Shown here: piece by piece, positions 14,730-24,270 of the stretch
Layout of the letters: each line of letters opens with the position of its first letter
Position numbering within the stretch: the stretch's first letter is position 1
NCBI RefSeq assembly: GCF_000377785.1
Contig: NZ_KB898728.1
Location: forward strand, 1 to 64,000
DNA length: 64,000 bases
Direction: 5' to 3'
From: Thioalkalivibrio sp. ALJ24
GTDB taxonomy: Bacteria > Pseudomonadota > Gammaproteobacteria > Ectothiorhodospirales > Ectothiorhodospiraceae
Notes under the pieces: model-generated
Databases searched by the model: none
What the model saw: only the letters and a program-made list of their open reading frames with translations
What the model was told of the DNA's origin: nothing
Translations under genes and position numbers: made by a program

Positions 14730-16241
14730 CTACTTCTTGTTGGCCAGGTCGAGGACTTCGCCCGCGACCGGGGTGTTTTTCACGCCGTCGGCGCGGGCCG
14801 CGGCCAGCTGGTCGAGGTAACCCTCCGGCAGCTCGGTCACGTATTCGCCGGTGAACACCGAGCAGTCGAATTCGTCGATCGCGCGGTTGCCGCGCCAGAC
14901 CGCGGCCTTGAGGTCGTCGAGATCCTGATAGATCAGCCGATCCGCCGCGATCGCCTCGCACACCTCGTCCTCGTCGCGCCCGTGGGCGATCAGCTCGTGC
15001 GCGGCGGGCATGTCGATCCCGTAGACGTTGGGATAGCGCACCGGCGGCGCGGCCGAGGCGAAGTAGACCTTCCTGGCCCCCGCCTCACGCGCCATCAGCA
15101 CGATCTCGCGCGAGGTGGTCCCGCGCACGATGGAGTCATCCACCAGCATCACGTTCTTGCCCCGGAATTCCAGCGATATCGCATTGAGCTTCTGCCGTAC
15201 CGACTTCTGCCGCTTGGTCTGCCCCGGCATGATGAAGGTTCGGCCGATGTAGCGGTTCTTGATGAAGCCTTCGCGATACTTGATGTCCAGCTCGTGGGCC
15301 ATCTCCAGGGCCACGGTGCGTCCGGTGTCCGGGATCGGCACGATCACGTCAATGTCGTGGTCGGGCCAGTCGCGACGGATCTTCTCGCCCAGCGCGGTCC
15401 CCATGCGCATGCGCGCGCGATGGACGAACACGTTGTCGATCACCGAATCCGGCCGCGCGAAATACACGTGCTCGAACATGCACGGCGTCAGACGGGTTTT
15501 TTCGGCACAGATCCGCGCGTGGACCTCGCCCTCCGGTGTAATGAACAGTGCCTCGCCCGGGGCCAGGTCACGCTCCAGTTCGAAACCCTGCGATTCCAGC
15601 GCGGCGCTCTCGGAGGCCACCATCCATTCACGGCCCGGCCCCTCGTCGGCCTCGCGCGAGCCGTAGACCAGCGGCCGGATCCCCTGCGGATCGCGGAACG
15701 CGAGCAGTCCCCGGCCGGCGATCATCGCGACCACGCCGTAAGCGCCCCGCGCCCGCTGGTGCACCCGCTCCACCGCGTCGAACACCGCATCGGGGTTCAG
15801 GCCGTTATCGATGAAGCGCAGCAGCTCCTGAGCGAAGACGTTGAGCAGGATCTCGGAATCGGAATCGGTGTTGATATGCCGGCGGTCGGTGGCGAACAGC
15901 TCATGCTTCAGCTCGCGCGCGTTAGTCAGGTTGCCGTTGTGGCCCAGCGTGATCCCGAACGGCGAGTTCACGTAGAACGGCTGGGCCTCGGCCGACGAGG
16001 ACGAACCGGCCGTCGGATAGCGCACGTGCCCGATGCCCATGTTCCCGGTCAGCGTCTGCATGTGCTGGCTGTGGAAGACATCGCGCACCAGCCCATTGTC
16101 CTTGCGCAGATGCAGCCTTCCGCCATCGTCGCAGGTCACGATGCCGGCCGCGTCCTGGCCGCGGTGCTGCAGCACCAGCAGGGCATCATAAATGGGCTGA
16201 TTGACCGGGGAACGGCCAACGATTCCGACAACTCCGCACAT
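14730..16241 (-). CDS. purF: Amidophosphoribosyltransferase PurF
   Basis: First committed step of purine synthesis: PRPP + glutamine to 5-phosphoribosylamine. 503 residues. ATG 16241 (GGAG 7 bp upstream) places the catalytic Cys at position 2 (MCGVVGIVG), as required for the N-terminal Ntn glutaminase domain. The domain continues through [19 protein letters not shown] and GHNGNLTN. The C-terminal PRPP-binding domain has [11 protein letters not shown] and the PRPP loop [14 protein letters not shown]. The Ser-rich insertion [10 protein letters not shown] is normal. The conserved cvpA-purF order is kept, with a 67-bp gap. An upstream in-frame extension to 16421 is excluded by the Cys2 requirement. 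Confidence 0.97.
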   Translation of the reverse strand: MCGVVGIVGRSPVNQPIYDALLVLQHRGQDAAGIVTCDDGGRLHLRKDNGLVRDVFHSQHMQTLTGNMGIGHVRYPTAGSSSSAEAQPFYVNSPFGITLGHNGNLTNARELKHELFATDRRHINTDSDSEILLNVFAQELLRFIDNGLNPDAVFDAVERVHQRARGAYGVVAMIAGRGLLAFRDPQGIRPLVYGSREADEGPGREWMVASESAALESQGFELERDLAPGEALFITPEGEVHARICAEKTRLTPCMFEHVYFARPDSVIDNVFVHRARMRMGTALGEKIRRDWPDHDIDVIVPIPDTGRTVALEMAHELDIKYREGFIKNRYIGRTFIMPGQTKRQKSVRQKLNAISLEFRGKNVMLVDDSIVRGTTSREIVLMAREAGARKVYFASAAPPVRYPNVYGIDMPAAHELIAHGRDEDEVCEAIAADRLIYQDLDDLKAAVWRGNRAIDEFDCSVFTGEYVTELPEGYLDQLAAARADGVKNTPVAGEVLDLANKK

Positions 16242-16308
16242 ACTGACTCCAGGGGGTTCGAGGTGGCCCTTGCCGATCGGGCCCGTAACTGCGTGAAGAG
16301 GCGCGCGA

Positions 16309-16917
16309 CTACTGCCCGGGTTCCGCCTCCGGCTCCGCTTCCGACCCGGGCCCGAAGGGCAGACCGTCTTCCTCGCCCGTGTCGGGCAGCGACTGCGGTG
16401 CGTCATTGGCCGCCTCACCACCGGAAAGCAGGTCGTCGAGGTGGGCCTGCCAGTCCTCGGGCAGCAGCCCCAGCATCCAGTCGAGAATGCGTTCGAAATG
16501 CGGGATCAGCATGCTGCGATCCCACCAGGACTCGTCCGGCATCAGGGTCAGCGAGGCCAGAAACACCAGCATGGCGACCAGGACCACACCGCGCAGCCCG
16601 CCGAAGATCACCCCCAGCGCGCGATCGGTGCCTGTGAGCCCGGTCCCCTTCACCAGCTTGCCCGCGAGCACGCCCAGCAGTCCGCCCACGATCAGGACCG
16701 CGATGAACAGCACCGCAAAGCCGATCCCCAGCCGCACGGTTTCGTCGGGGATCGCATCCGGCAGGATCACGGCCACATCGGCGGCAAAGCGGATACCGAC
16801 CCACACGCCCACGATCCAGGTCGCCAGCGAGAAGACCTCGCGCGCGAATCCGCGGAACAGACTGATGACCGCGGAGATCGCAATCAGAATGATGATGACA
16901 AGATCGATCCAGTTCAC
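16309..16917 (-). CDS. cvpA: CvpA family inner-membrane protein
   Basis: 202 residues. The first half is an integral membrane domain with four segments: about 4-20 ([15 protein letters not shown]), 28-46, 63-86 ([20 protein letters not shown]) and 104-124. A conserved [13 protein letters not shown] motif follows helix 1. The second half is cytoplasmic or periplasmic and ends in a Pro/Glu-rich low-complexity tail. CvpA was first linked to colicin V production and sits upstream of purF in many proteobacteria; its molecular activity is not settled. The neighbours are the SPOR protein (44-bp gap) and purF. Confidence 0.93.
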   Translation of the reverse strand: MNWIDLVIIILIAISAVISLFRGFAREVFSLATWIVGVWVGIRFAADVAVILPDAIPDETVRLGIGFAVLFIAVLIVGGLLGVLAGKLVKGTGLTGTDRALGVIFGGLRGVVLVAMLVFLASLTLMPDESWWDRSMLIPHFERILDWMLGLLPEDWQAHLDDLLSGGEAANDAPQSLPDTGEEDGLPFGPGSEAEPEAEPGQ

Positions 16918-16961
16918 GGCAACAGTCTATCCCAGGGTTCGGTTGAACACGTAGCCAGGTT

Positions 16962-17537
16962 TCACGGGAAGGTCACCACGATGCCGGACAGGTCGTGTTC
17001 TTCCTCGAGCCGGTCGCGCAGGCTCAGCGCCTCGTCCCGGTCGGCACGCGGTCCGACCTTGACCCGGTAGATGGTCTCGCCATCGACATCGCGATCCTCG
17101 ACGAACGCATCGATCCCTTCATCCCGCAGGGCCCGCTCCTGGTCCCGCGCATTGTCGCCATCACGATAGCTGCCCACCTGGACCGCCCAGCCGCTGGTCA
17201 CATCGGCAGTCGGCCCGGACTCGGCCGGCAGCGGCTGAGGCGCCTCTTCCGGCACTGCCGGTTGCGCATCCTCGGTATCGACATCGATTCCCGCATCATC
17301 CGTCTCGGCCGTCTCGACCTCATCCTGCGGGATCTCGTCGCGCAGGCGCGCGCGGCGTTCGGAGGGCAGCGGCAGATCCGGCTCGGCGAACTCCGGCGCG
17401 TCCGGCACCGGGTCCTCGGCGCCGCTCATGTAAGGATGTCCGGCCCCGTCGAACAGCCAGGGCAAAAAGATCACCGCCAGCACGATCAGCACCACCGCGC
17501 CGATCAGGCGGTACCGCACCACCGGTTGGTCACTCAC
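16962..17537 (-). CDS. dedD: SPOR-domain cell-division protein (DedD-like)
   Basis: 191 residues from GTG 17537, which overlaps the folC stop in a GTGA junction. One N-terminal membrane anchor (YRLIGAVVLIVLAVIFLPWL, about 9-28). A disordered Pro/Glu/Asp-rich periplasmic linker follows (30-112). A C-terminal SPOR domain (about 115-191: GWAVQVGSYRDGDNARDQER ... IYRVKVGPRADRDEAL) should bind denuded septal peptidoglycan. The position folC-dedD-cvpA-purF is the classical gammaproteobacterial order. The linker is notably acidic. GTG starts on consecutive genes of this operon suggest coupled translation. Confidence 0.92.
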   Translation of the reverse strand: MSDQPVVRYRLIGAVVLIVLAVIFLPWLFDGAGHPYMSGAEDPVPDAPEFAEPDLPLPSERRARLRDEIPQDEVETAETDDAGIDVDTEDAQPAVPEEAPQPLPAESGPTADVTSGWAVQVGSYRDGDNARDQERALRDEGIDAFVEDRDVDGETIYRVKVGPRADRDEALSLRDRLEEEHDLSGIVVTFP

Positions 17538-18892
17538 GCAACCACCCCCTCGACCGCAACCGCATCCACCGGACGGGTCGCGCTGGCCGCCGCCTGCGCC
17601 AGGAAGGCCGGTCCCGCGGTCAGCGCGGCCGCCACGGTATGGAACGAACCGAACACCACCACGCGACCGTCGGTTCCGGCCTCGCGGCGCGCCTGTTCCA
17701 GCGCCGCGGCCGGGTCGGCGGCCGCCGGCAACACGGTGCCCCCGGCGGATGCCTCCAGCTCGCGCGCCAGATCCGCGGCAGGAAGCGCGCGTGGCAGCTC
17801 CAGTGGCATGGGCACCCAGACATCGACCGCACCCCGCAGGGCCTCCCACATCGGCGCGCGTTCCTTGTCCGCCATGACCGCCACCGCGGCCACCACTGGC
17901 CCCGCCACCGGGCGGGCCCGCAGCCAGCGCGCCAGCTCGACGACCGCGTGCGGATTATGAGCCACGTCCAGCAGCCATTCGGGCTCGCCGCCGCCGGGAC
18001 GCAGCTGCTGCAGCCGTCCGGGCGCCTGACTCCGAAGGGCCGCCTCCAGCACCGCGCCATCCAGCCGGTCGTCCAGGCCCAGGCCGGCGACCGCAGCCAG
18101 CGCGGTGGCCAGGTTCATGCGCCCGGCCCCGTCCAGCGCGGCAAAAGCCTCCGGCGTCAGTTGCAAGGTCCGTTGCTTGCCGTCGAAATGCCAGACCAGG
18201 GTGTCGTCCCGGTCGCTCGCCGGCGCGAGATCGTAGTCCTCGCCCACGCGACGCACCGGCGCCTCCAGCTCGCGCGCGCGTGCCGACACGCTGGCCGGCG
18301 GATCGGGATCTCCCAGCATCAACGGACGCCCGGGGCGCAGGATTCCGGCCTTTTCGATCCCGATCGCGTCGCGGGTATCCCCGAGCCAGGTCTGATGATC
18401 CAGATCCACCGCCGTGATCACGGCGACGTCGGCATCCCAGATATTGACCGCGTCCAGCCGCCCGCCCAGCCCGACCTCCAGCACCTGCACGTCCACCGCG
18501 GCCTCGCGAAACAGCCAGCCGGCGGCCAGCGCGGCGAATTCGAAATAGGTCAGGGAGTCTTCGCCGCGCGCGCGGTCCACCGCGTCAAAGGCGCGGCACA
18601 GCAAGCCATCGTCGGCCTCGGCCCCGTTGATACGGATACGTTCGTTGTAGCGCACCAGGTGCGGCGAGGTGAACAGACCGACACGCAGCCCCATCGCCTG
18701 CAGCAGCGCCGCCGTCCGGGTCGCCACGCTGCCCTTGCCGTTGGTACCCGCGACGATCACGGTACGCGGGACATCGCTGCGCAGGCCCAGGCGGTCGGCC
18801 ACCACGGCCGCGCGCTCCAGGGTCAGGTCCATGGCGACCGGGTGCAGGGTCTCCTGCCAGGCCAGCCAGTCTTCGAGTCGATCGAAACGCAC
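17534..18892 (-). CDS. folC: Bifunctional folylpolyglutamate / dihydrofolate synthase FolC
   Basis: Adds glutamate to dihydropteroate (dihydrofolate synthesis) and to folates. 452 residues from GTG 18892, which starts 4 bp after the accD stop; upstream in-frame residues overlap accD and look non-coding. The ATP-binding loop GTNGKGS is at 49-55. Then come the Mur-ligase-family motifs FTSPHLVRYNERIRING, YFEFAALAAGW, EVGLGGRLDAVN and the later DVAHNPHA. The C-terminal domain runs from about residue 300. Part of the accD-folC-dedD-cvpA-purF run. Confidence 0.96.
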   Translation of the reverse strand: MRFDRLEDWLAWQETLHPVAMDLTLERAAVVADRLGLRSDVPRTVIVAGTNGKGSVATRTAALLQAMGLRVGLFTSPHLVRYNERIRINGAEADDGLLCRAFDAVDRARGEDSLTYFEFAALAAGWLFREAAVDVQVLEVGLGGRLDAVNIWDADVAVITAVDLDHQTWLGDTRDAIGIEKAGILRPGRPLMLGDPDPPASVSARARELEAPVRRVGEDYDLAPASDRDDTLVWHFDGKQRTLQLTPEAFAALDGAGRMNLATALAAVAGLGLDDRLDGAVLEAALRSQAPGRLQQLRPGGGEPEWLLDVAHNPHAVVELARWLRARPVAGPVVAAVAVMADKERAPMWEALRGAVDVWVPMPLELPRALPAADLARELEASAGGTVLPAAADPAAALEQARREAGTDGRVVVFGSFHTVAAALTAGPAFLAQAAASATRPVDAVAVEGVVA

Positions 18893-18896
18893 GGCC

Positions 18897-19850
18897 TCAG
18901 TCGGCGGATCGCCCGCGGGCCTCGTCGGTGGCCCCGGCGGTCTCTTCCGCGGGCGTTCCGGCCTCGCCACCGGCGGGCTCCGGGTCTTCGCCCGGTGCCG
19001 GCGCATGCATCATCATGCCCAGCACCGACGCCATGCGGGTACGCATCTCGCGGCGATCCACGATCATGTCGATCGCCCCGTGTTCCAGCAGGAATTCGGA
19101 GCGCTGGAAGCCCTCGGGCAGGGTCTCGCGCACCGTCTGTTCGATCACCCGCGGCCCGGCGAAGCCGATCAGCGCCTGCGGCTCGGCCGCGTTGATGTCG
19201 CCCAGCATCGCCAGACTGGCCGAGACACCGCCCATGGTCGGGTCGGTCATCACCGAGACGAAGGGGATGCGTTCCTCATGCATTCGGGCCAGTACCGCAC
19301 TGGTCTTGGCCATCTGCAGCAGCGAGAACAACGCCTCCTGCATGCGCGCGCCGCCGGAGGCGCTGAAGCAGACCAGCGGGATCCGTTTCTCCAGGGCACG
19401 ATCCGCGCCCCGCACGAAGCGCTCGCCGACCGCCGACCCCATGGAGCCGCCCATGAAGCGGAAATCGAATGCCGAGGCCACCAGCGGGCGGCCCAGAAGC
19501 CGCCCTTCCATGACCACCAGAGCATCGCGTTCGCCGGTGGATTTCTGCGCGGCGGCGAGGCGATCCTTGTATTTCTTGGAATCGCGGAACTTGAGGACGT
19601 CGGAGGATTCGATGTTCTCGGCGATCTCCTCGCGCCCGTCCTCGTCGAGGAAGGTCTCCAGACGCCGCCGCGCATGCATGCGCCGGTGGTGGCCGCATTT
19701 CGGGCACACGTCCAGGTTGCGCTCCACCTCGGGGCGGTAAAGCGTGGCATCACAGCCTTCGCAGCGCACCCACAGCCCTTCCGGGACCCCGCGCTTGTTC
19801 GCGTTGTCGGTGCGGATGCGCGAGGGCATCAACTTTTCGAACCAGCTCAT
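18897..19850 (-). CDS. accD: Acetyl-CoA carboxylase carboxyltransferase subunit beta AccD
   Basis: Beta subunit of the carboxyltransferase that makes malonyl-CoA with AccA. 317 residues. The N-terminal zinc ribbon has Cys30, Cys33, Cys49 and Cys52 (CEGC and CPKC pairs). The crotonase-fold body follows, with [54 protein letters not shown] and [11 protein letters not shown]. The last 30 residues are a Gly/Ala/Glu-rich tail and are dispensable in family terms. It sits between trpA (32-bp gap) and folC (4-bp gap). Confidence 0.97.
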   Translation of the reverse strand: MSWFEKLMPSRIRTDNANKRGVPEGLWVRCEGCDATLYRPEVERNLDVCPKCGHHRRMHARRRLETFLDEDGREEIAENIESSDVLKFRDSKKYKDRLAAAQKSTGERDALVVMEGRLLGRPLVASAFDFRFMGGSMGSAVGERFVRGADRALEKRIPLVCFSASGGARMQEALFSLLQMAKTSAVLARMHEERIPFVSVMTDPTMGGVSASLAMLGDINAAEPQALIGFAGPRVIEQTVRETLPEGFQRSEFLLEHGAIDMIVDRREMRTRMASVLGMMMHAPAPGEDPEPAGGEAGTPAEETAGATDEARGRSAD

Positions 19851-19882
19851 CCCGACTCCGTCACGGACGCAAAGCGCTTATT

Positions 19883-20712
19883 CTACACCGACCCGGCGGC
19901 ACTCGGGGAGCGCGCCTCGTCCATGGCGCGACGCATGCCACTCAGTTTGTCCGCCGCCGCACGGATGAATCCGGCGCTGTCGCCGGGATGCGCCTCGACC
20001 AGACTCACCAGGGCGCTGCCCACCACCACGGCGTCGGCCACCCGCGCCACCGCTGCGGCGGACTCCGCATCACGGATGCCGAAACCCACGCCCAGCGGCA
20101 GATCGGTGAACTCCCGAATCGCGTCCAGGCGCTCGTTGAGGGCCGACGGGTCCAGGCTCTGCGAGCCGGTCACGCCCTTGAGCGAGACGTAATACACAAA
20201 GCCCCGCGCGGCACGGGCCAGGTGCCCGATCCGCTCGCGCGAGGTCGTCGGGGCTACCAGGAAGATCGGATCGATTCCGGCCTGGTCGAGCAATGCGGTT
20301 ACCTCGTCGCATTCCTCCGGCGGCAGATCCACCGTCAGCAGACCGTCCAGCCCGGCAGCCGCGGCCTCGGTGGCGAAGGTCTCGAACCCCATGCGCTCGA
20401 CCGGATTCAGGTATCCCATCAGCACTACCGGAGTCTCCGCGTCACGCTCGCGGAAACGACGGACCATTTCCAGCACGTCACGCAGGCCGGTGCCGTGCTG
20501 CAGGGCCCGTTCATGCGCACGCTGGATCACCGGCCCGTCGGCCATCGGGTCGGAAAACGGGACCCCCAGCTCGACCAGGTCCGCGCCGGCCTCCACCAGT
20601 GCGTGCATCAGGTCGACCGTCGCGCCCGGCTCCGGGTCGCCCGCGGTGATGTAGGGCACCAGGGCCGCTCGACCGGACCCACGGCATTCTTCGAAACGTT
20701 GCTGGATGCGGT

Positions 20713-20716
<4 letters not shown>
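19883..20716 (-). CDS. trpA: Tryptophan synthase alpha subunit TrpA
   Basis: Cleaves indole-3-glycerol phosphate to indole and G3P, passing indole through the tunnel to TrpB. 277 residues from GTG 20716, overlapping the trpB stop by 4 bp (GTGA). Catalytic residues are in the textbook positions: Glu49 ([11 protein letters not shown]) and Asp60 (MADGP). Phosphate-binding loops GFGIRD and VVGSALV are near the C-terminal third, and [10 protein letters not shown] is the mobile loop region. The last 15 residues are a variable tail. It forms the trpF-trpB-trpA block set into the truA-accD region. Confidence 0.97.
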
Positions 20717-21916
<1,200 letters not shown>

Positions 21917-21924
<8 letters not shown>

Positions 21925-22552
21925 TCAGTGTCACCTCGTTGCGTCGCACGGCGCGCACGAAGGCGCGCATGCGTTCCGGTTCCTTGATCCCGGGTGCCGA
22001 TTCCACCCCGGAACTCACGTCGACCCCCCAGGGCCGGGTCATCTTCAGCGCCGCATCCACCGTTTCGGGGTCCAGCCCCCCGGCCAGCAACCAGGGCCGC
22101 GGCAGGTCATCGGGAATCGCCGACCAGTCAAACCGATGTCCGCTGCCCCCGGAACGGCCGCCACCATGGCTGTCCAGCAGAAATCCACGCGCCGCGGGAT
22201 GGGCATCCATCTCGCGGCGCGGATCGGCACCGTCGGCCATGCCGACCGCCTTCAGATAGGGCCGCCCGTAACGGGTACAGTCGGCGGCAGCCTCCCCGCC
22301 ATGAAACTGCAGCCATTCCAGCGGCACTGTGTTCAGGACCTCTTCCACCCGCTGCGGTTCCGGATCGACGAACAGGCCGACGGTCCCTACCAGCGGGGGC
22401 AGCGCAGCGGCGATCGCCGCCGCCTGCTCCGGACTCACACAGCGCCGGCTGCCCGGGTGGAACACCAGTCCTACCGCATCCGCCCCGGCGGCCGCAGCCG
22501 CCGCGGCCTGTTGCGGCGTGGTGACCCCGCAGATCTTGATCCGGTAACGCAT
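21917..22552 (-). CDS. trpF: Phosphoribosylanthranilate isomerase TrpF
   Basis: Isomerises phosphoribosylanthranilate to CdRP in tryptophan synthesis. 211 residues, a single (beta/alpha)8 barrel. The N-terminus [25 protein letters not shown] carries the general-base Cys8. The active-site Asp lies in the [19 protein letters not shown] block. The C-terminus [14 protein letters not shown] ... [24 protein letters not shown] is diagnostic. It is monofunctional, not fused to TrpC. The next gene, trpB, overlaps by 8 bp; truA is 50 bp upstream. Confidence 0.97.
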
Positions 22553-22602
22553 TCGGGCAGCCTACCAGAACGCCCCGACCCGGACCCGATCCCCTGCCCG
22601 CA

Positions 22603-23436
22603 TCAGGCCTCCACGCTTGCCGGCACCGGCCCCAGCACCGGGCCCTCCTGGTCCGGCAGCCCGAACTCCGGCGGATATTCGACCTGCACGAAATACAGCC
22701 CGCCCGCCGGAGCGGTGATCCCCGACTGACGACGATCCCGCGCCGCCAGCACCTCGCGTGGCCATTCCGGCTCGGCGCGACCGTCCCCCACCGCCAGCAG
22801 CACCCCCGCGATGTTGCGCACCATATGGTGCAGGAAGGCGTTGGCATGTACGTCCAGCAGCACGTATTCGCCGCGACGCTGCACGCTGACCTCGTGTACC
22901 TGCCGCACCGGCGACTTCGCCTGGCAGGCCGACGCACGCAGGCTGGTGAAGTCCTGCTCGCCCACGAAATGCCGCGCGGCGGCCTGCATCCGCTCCGCAT
23001 CCAGCGGCCGCCGCCACCAGGCCACCCGCCCCGCCCCCAGACCGGGCCGCACCGGGCGGTTCGCGATCACGTACCGGTAGCGTCGCGAATAGGCCGCGAA
23101 CCGCGCATGGAACGCCCGTGGCACCGGACGGGCCCAGCGGATCGCGATCGAGTCCGGGAGATTGCTGTTGCCCCCGAGGATCCAGGCATGGGCCTCACGC
23201 CGGCTGAAGGTATCGAAATGCACGACCTGCGCCGTGGCATGGACGCCCGCGTCGGTGCGTCCGGCACAGGTGAGTTCCAGCGGATGATTCGCGACAAATC
23301 CCAGGGCGCGCTCGAGCTTCTCCTGCACGCCGGGGCCGTCCTTCTGCCGCTGCCAGCCCAGCCACGGCGTACCGTCATACTCGACCCCCAGCGCCCACCG
23401 CTGGCCGCCCCCGTCTCTCTCTCGCGTGTCGTCCAT
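22603..23436 (-). CDS. truA: tRNA pseudouridine(38-40) synthase TruA
   Basis: Converts uridines 38-40 of the anticodon arm to pseudouridine. 277 residues. The catalytic Asp62 is in TCAGRTDAGVHATAQV, the TruA signature. Other family blocks are VEYDGTPWLGWQRQ, NSNLPDSIAIRWA, AFHARFAAYSRRYRYVI and LLDVHANAFLHHMVRNIAG. The first 12 residues (DDTRERDGGGQ) are variable. It leads the long leftward trp/acc/pur run and follows a membrane-protein gene with a 37-bp gap. Confidence 0.97.
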   Translation of the reverse strand: MDDTRERDGGGQRWALGVEYDGTPWLGWQRQKDGPGVQEKLERALGFVANHPLELTCAGRTDAGVHATAQVVHFDTFSRREAHAWILGGNSNLPDSIAIRWARPVPRAFHARFAAYSRRYRYVIANRPVRPGLGAGRVAWWRRPLDAERMQAAARHFVGEQDFTSLRASACQAKSPVRQVHEVSVQRRGEYVLLDVHANAFLHHMVRNIAGVLLAVGDGRAEPEWPREVLAARDRRQSGITAPAGGLYFVQVEYPPEFGLPDQEGPVLGPVPASVEA

Positions 23437-23473
23437 TCCGTACCCGTATCGCCCCGTTCAATGGTCCACCCGC

Positions 23474-24178
23474 TCAGATGCCCTGCAGACCCGCCGCCCA
23501 CTGCAGCCCCAGAGCGACCAGCGCGACCAGCATCAACCAGCCCGTCTCCAGTCCGCGCCCGGCAGCCCCGGGCCACTCTCGGCCCTTTTCCTCCACTTTG
23601 CCTTCGCCCGTTTCCGGTGGATCCGACGCCGGCCCATCGCCGGCGTCCAGCGCCGCCGCCAGGCGTCCGACCAGCCATTCGCGCACCGCAGCCATTCGGA
23701 CCCGCCGACTGCCGCCCAGACCCGCACGACGTCCCTCGAGCCCGGGGCGATCCCGTTCAAAATGTTCCAGGGCCAGGAACAGCCGGCGCGCGAACCGCTG
23801 TCCGGCCCCCACACGAGATCCCGGACGCCCCCCCAGCGCGCGACCCAGCGCGGCGACCAGCTCTTCCCGCGGATGCCGGTCGGTCAGCCACACCACGGCG
23901 AGCACCACCAGCATCAGTGCCGCGATGCGGGTCGCGGCCTCCACCAGCCCCGACGCAGTGCCGCCGTCCACCGGCCACAGCCCGAAAAACAGGGCCAGCG
24001 ACAGATAGAACCACTTCATGCGCCACCACATGCGCAGGGCTCGCGCCCAGGGAAACCGCCGCAAGCCCGGCACCAGCAACAGCGCCAGGCCCGTGACCAC
24101 CACCGCGACCGGCGCCGCCGTCATCACCGCCGCCGAAATCAACACCACGGCCGCCAGGCCTCCGGTCGCCGAACGCAT
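23474..24178 (-). CDS. Hypothetical inner-membrane protein between fimV and truA
   Basis: 234 residues from ATG 24178 (GAGGTGAGG just upstream). A longer frame to 24244 would read through the fimV terminator and is rejected. About three N-terminal membrane segments are visible: residues 9-37 (AAVVLISAAVMTAAPVAVVV and on), 53-69 (FYLSLALFFGLWP), and 80-96 (RIAALMLVVLAVVWL). A long cytoplasmic, Arg/Glu-rich region follows, with a last hydrophobic helix near the C-terminus (LMLVALVALGLQWAAG). The layout faintly recalls CbiQ-type ECF transporter T subunits, but I cannot confirm it. It lies 5' of truA on the same strand and is likely its operon leader. Confidence 0.7.
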   Translation of the reverse strand: MRSATGGLAAVVLISAAVMTAAPVAVVVTGLALLLVPGLRRFPWARALRMWWRMKWFYLSLALFFGLWPVDGGTASGLVEAATRIAALMLVVLAVVWLTDRHPREELVAALGRALGGRPGSRVGAGQRFARRLFLALEHFERDRPGLEGRRAGLGGSRRVRMAAVREWLVGRLAAALDAGDGPASDPPETGEGKVEEKGREWPGAAGRGLETGWLMLVALVALGLQWAAGLQGI

Positions 24179-24197
24179 CCTCACCTCGCCCAAACGC

Positions 24198-24219
24198 GAA
24201 AAGGGGCCCGCAGGCCCCT
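24198..24219 (-). terminator. Rho-independent terminator after fimV
   Basis: AGGGGCC (24202-24208), loop CGCA, GGCCCCT (24213-24219); the minus-strand transcript ends TTTTCG. It lies about 50 bp after the fimV stop and separates fimV from the membrane-protein/truA operon. Confidence 0.8.
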
Positions 24220-24270
24220 CTCGCCGGTCCGTTCCCGGGCTCACGGATGGAACCGCGAGCCGAACGCCCG

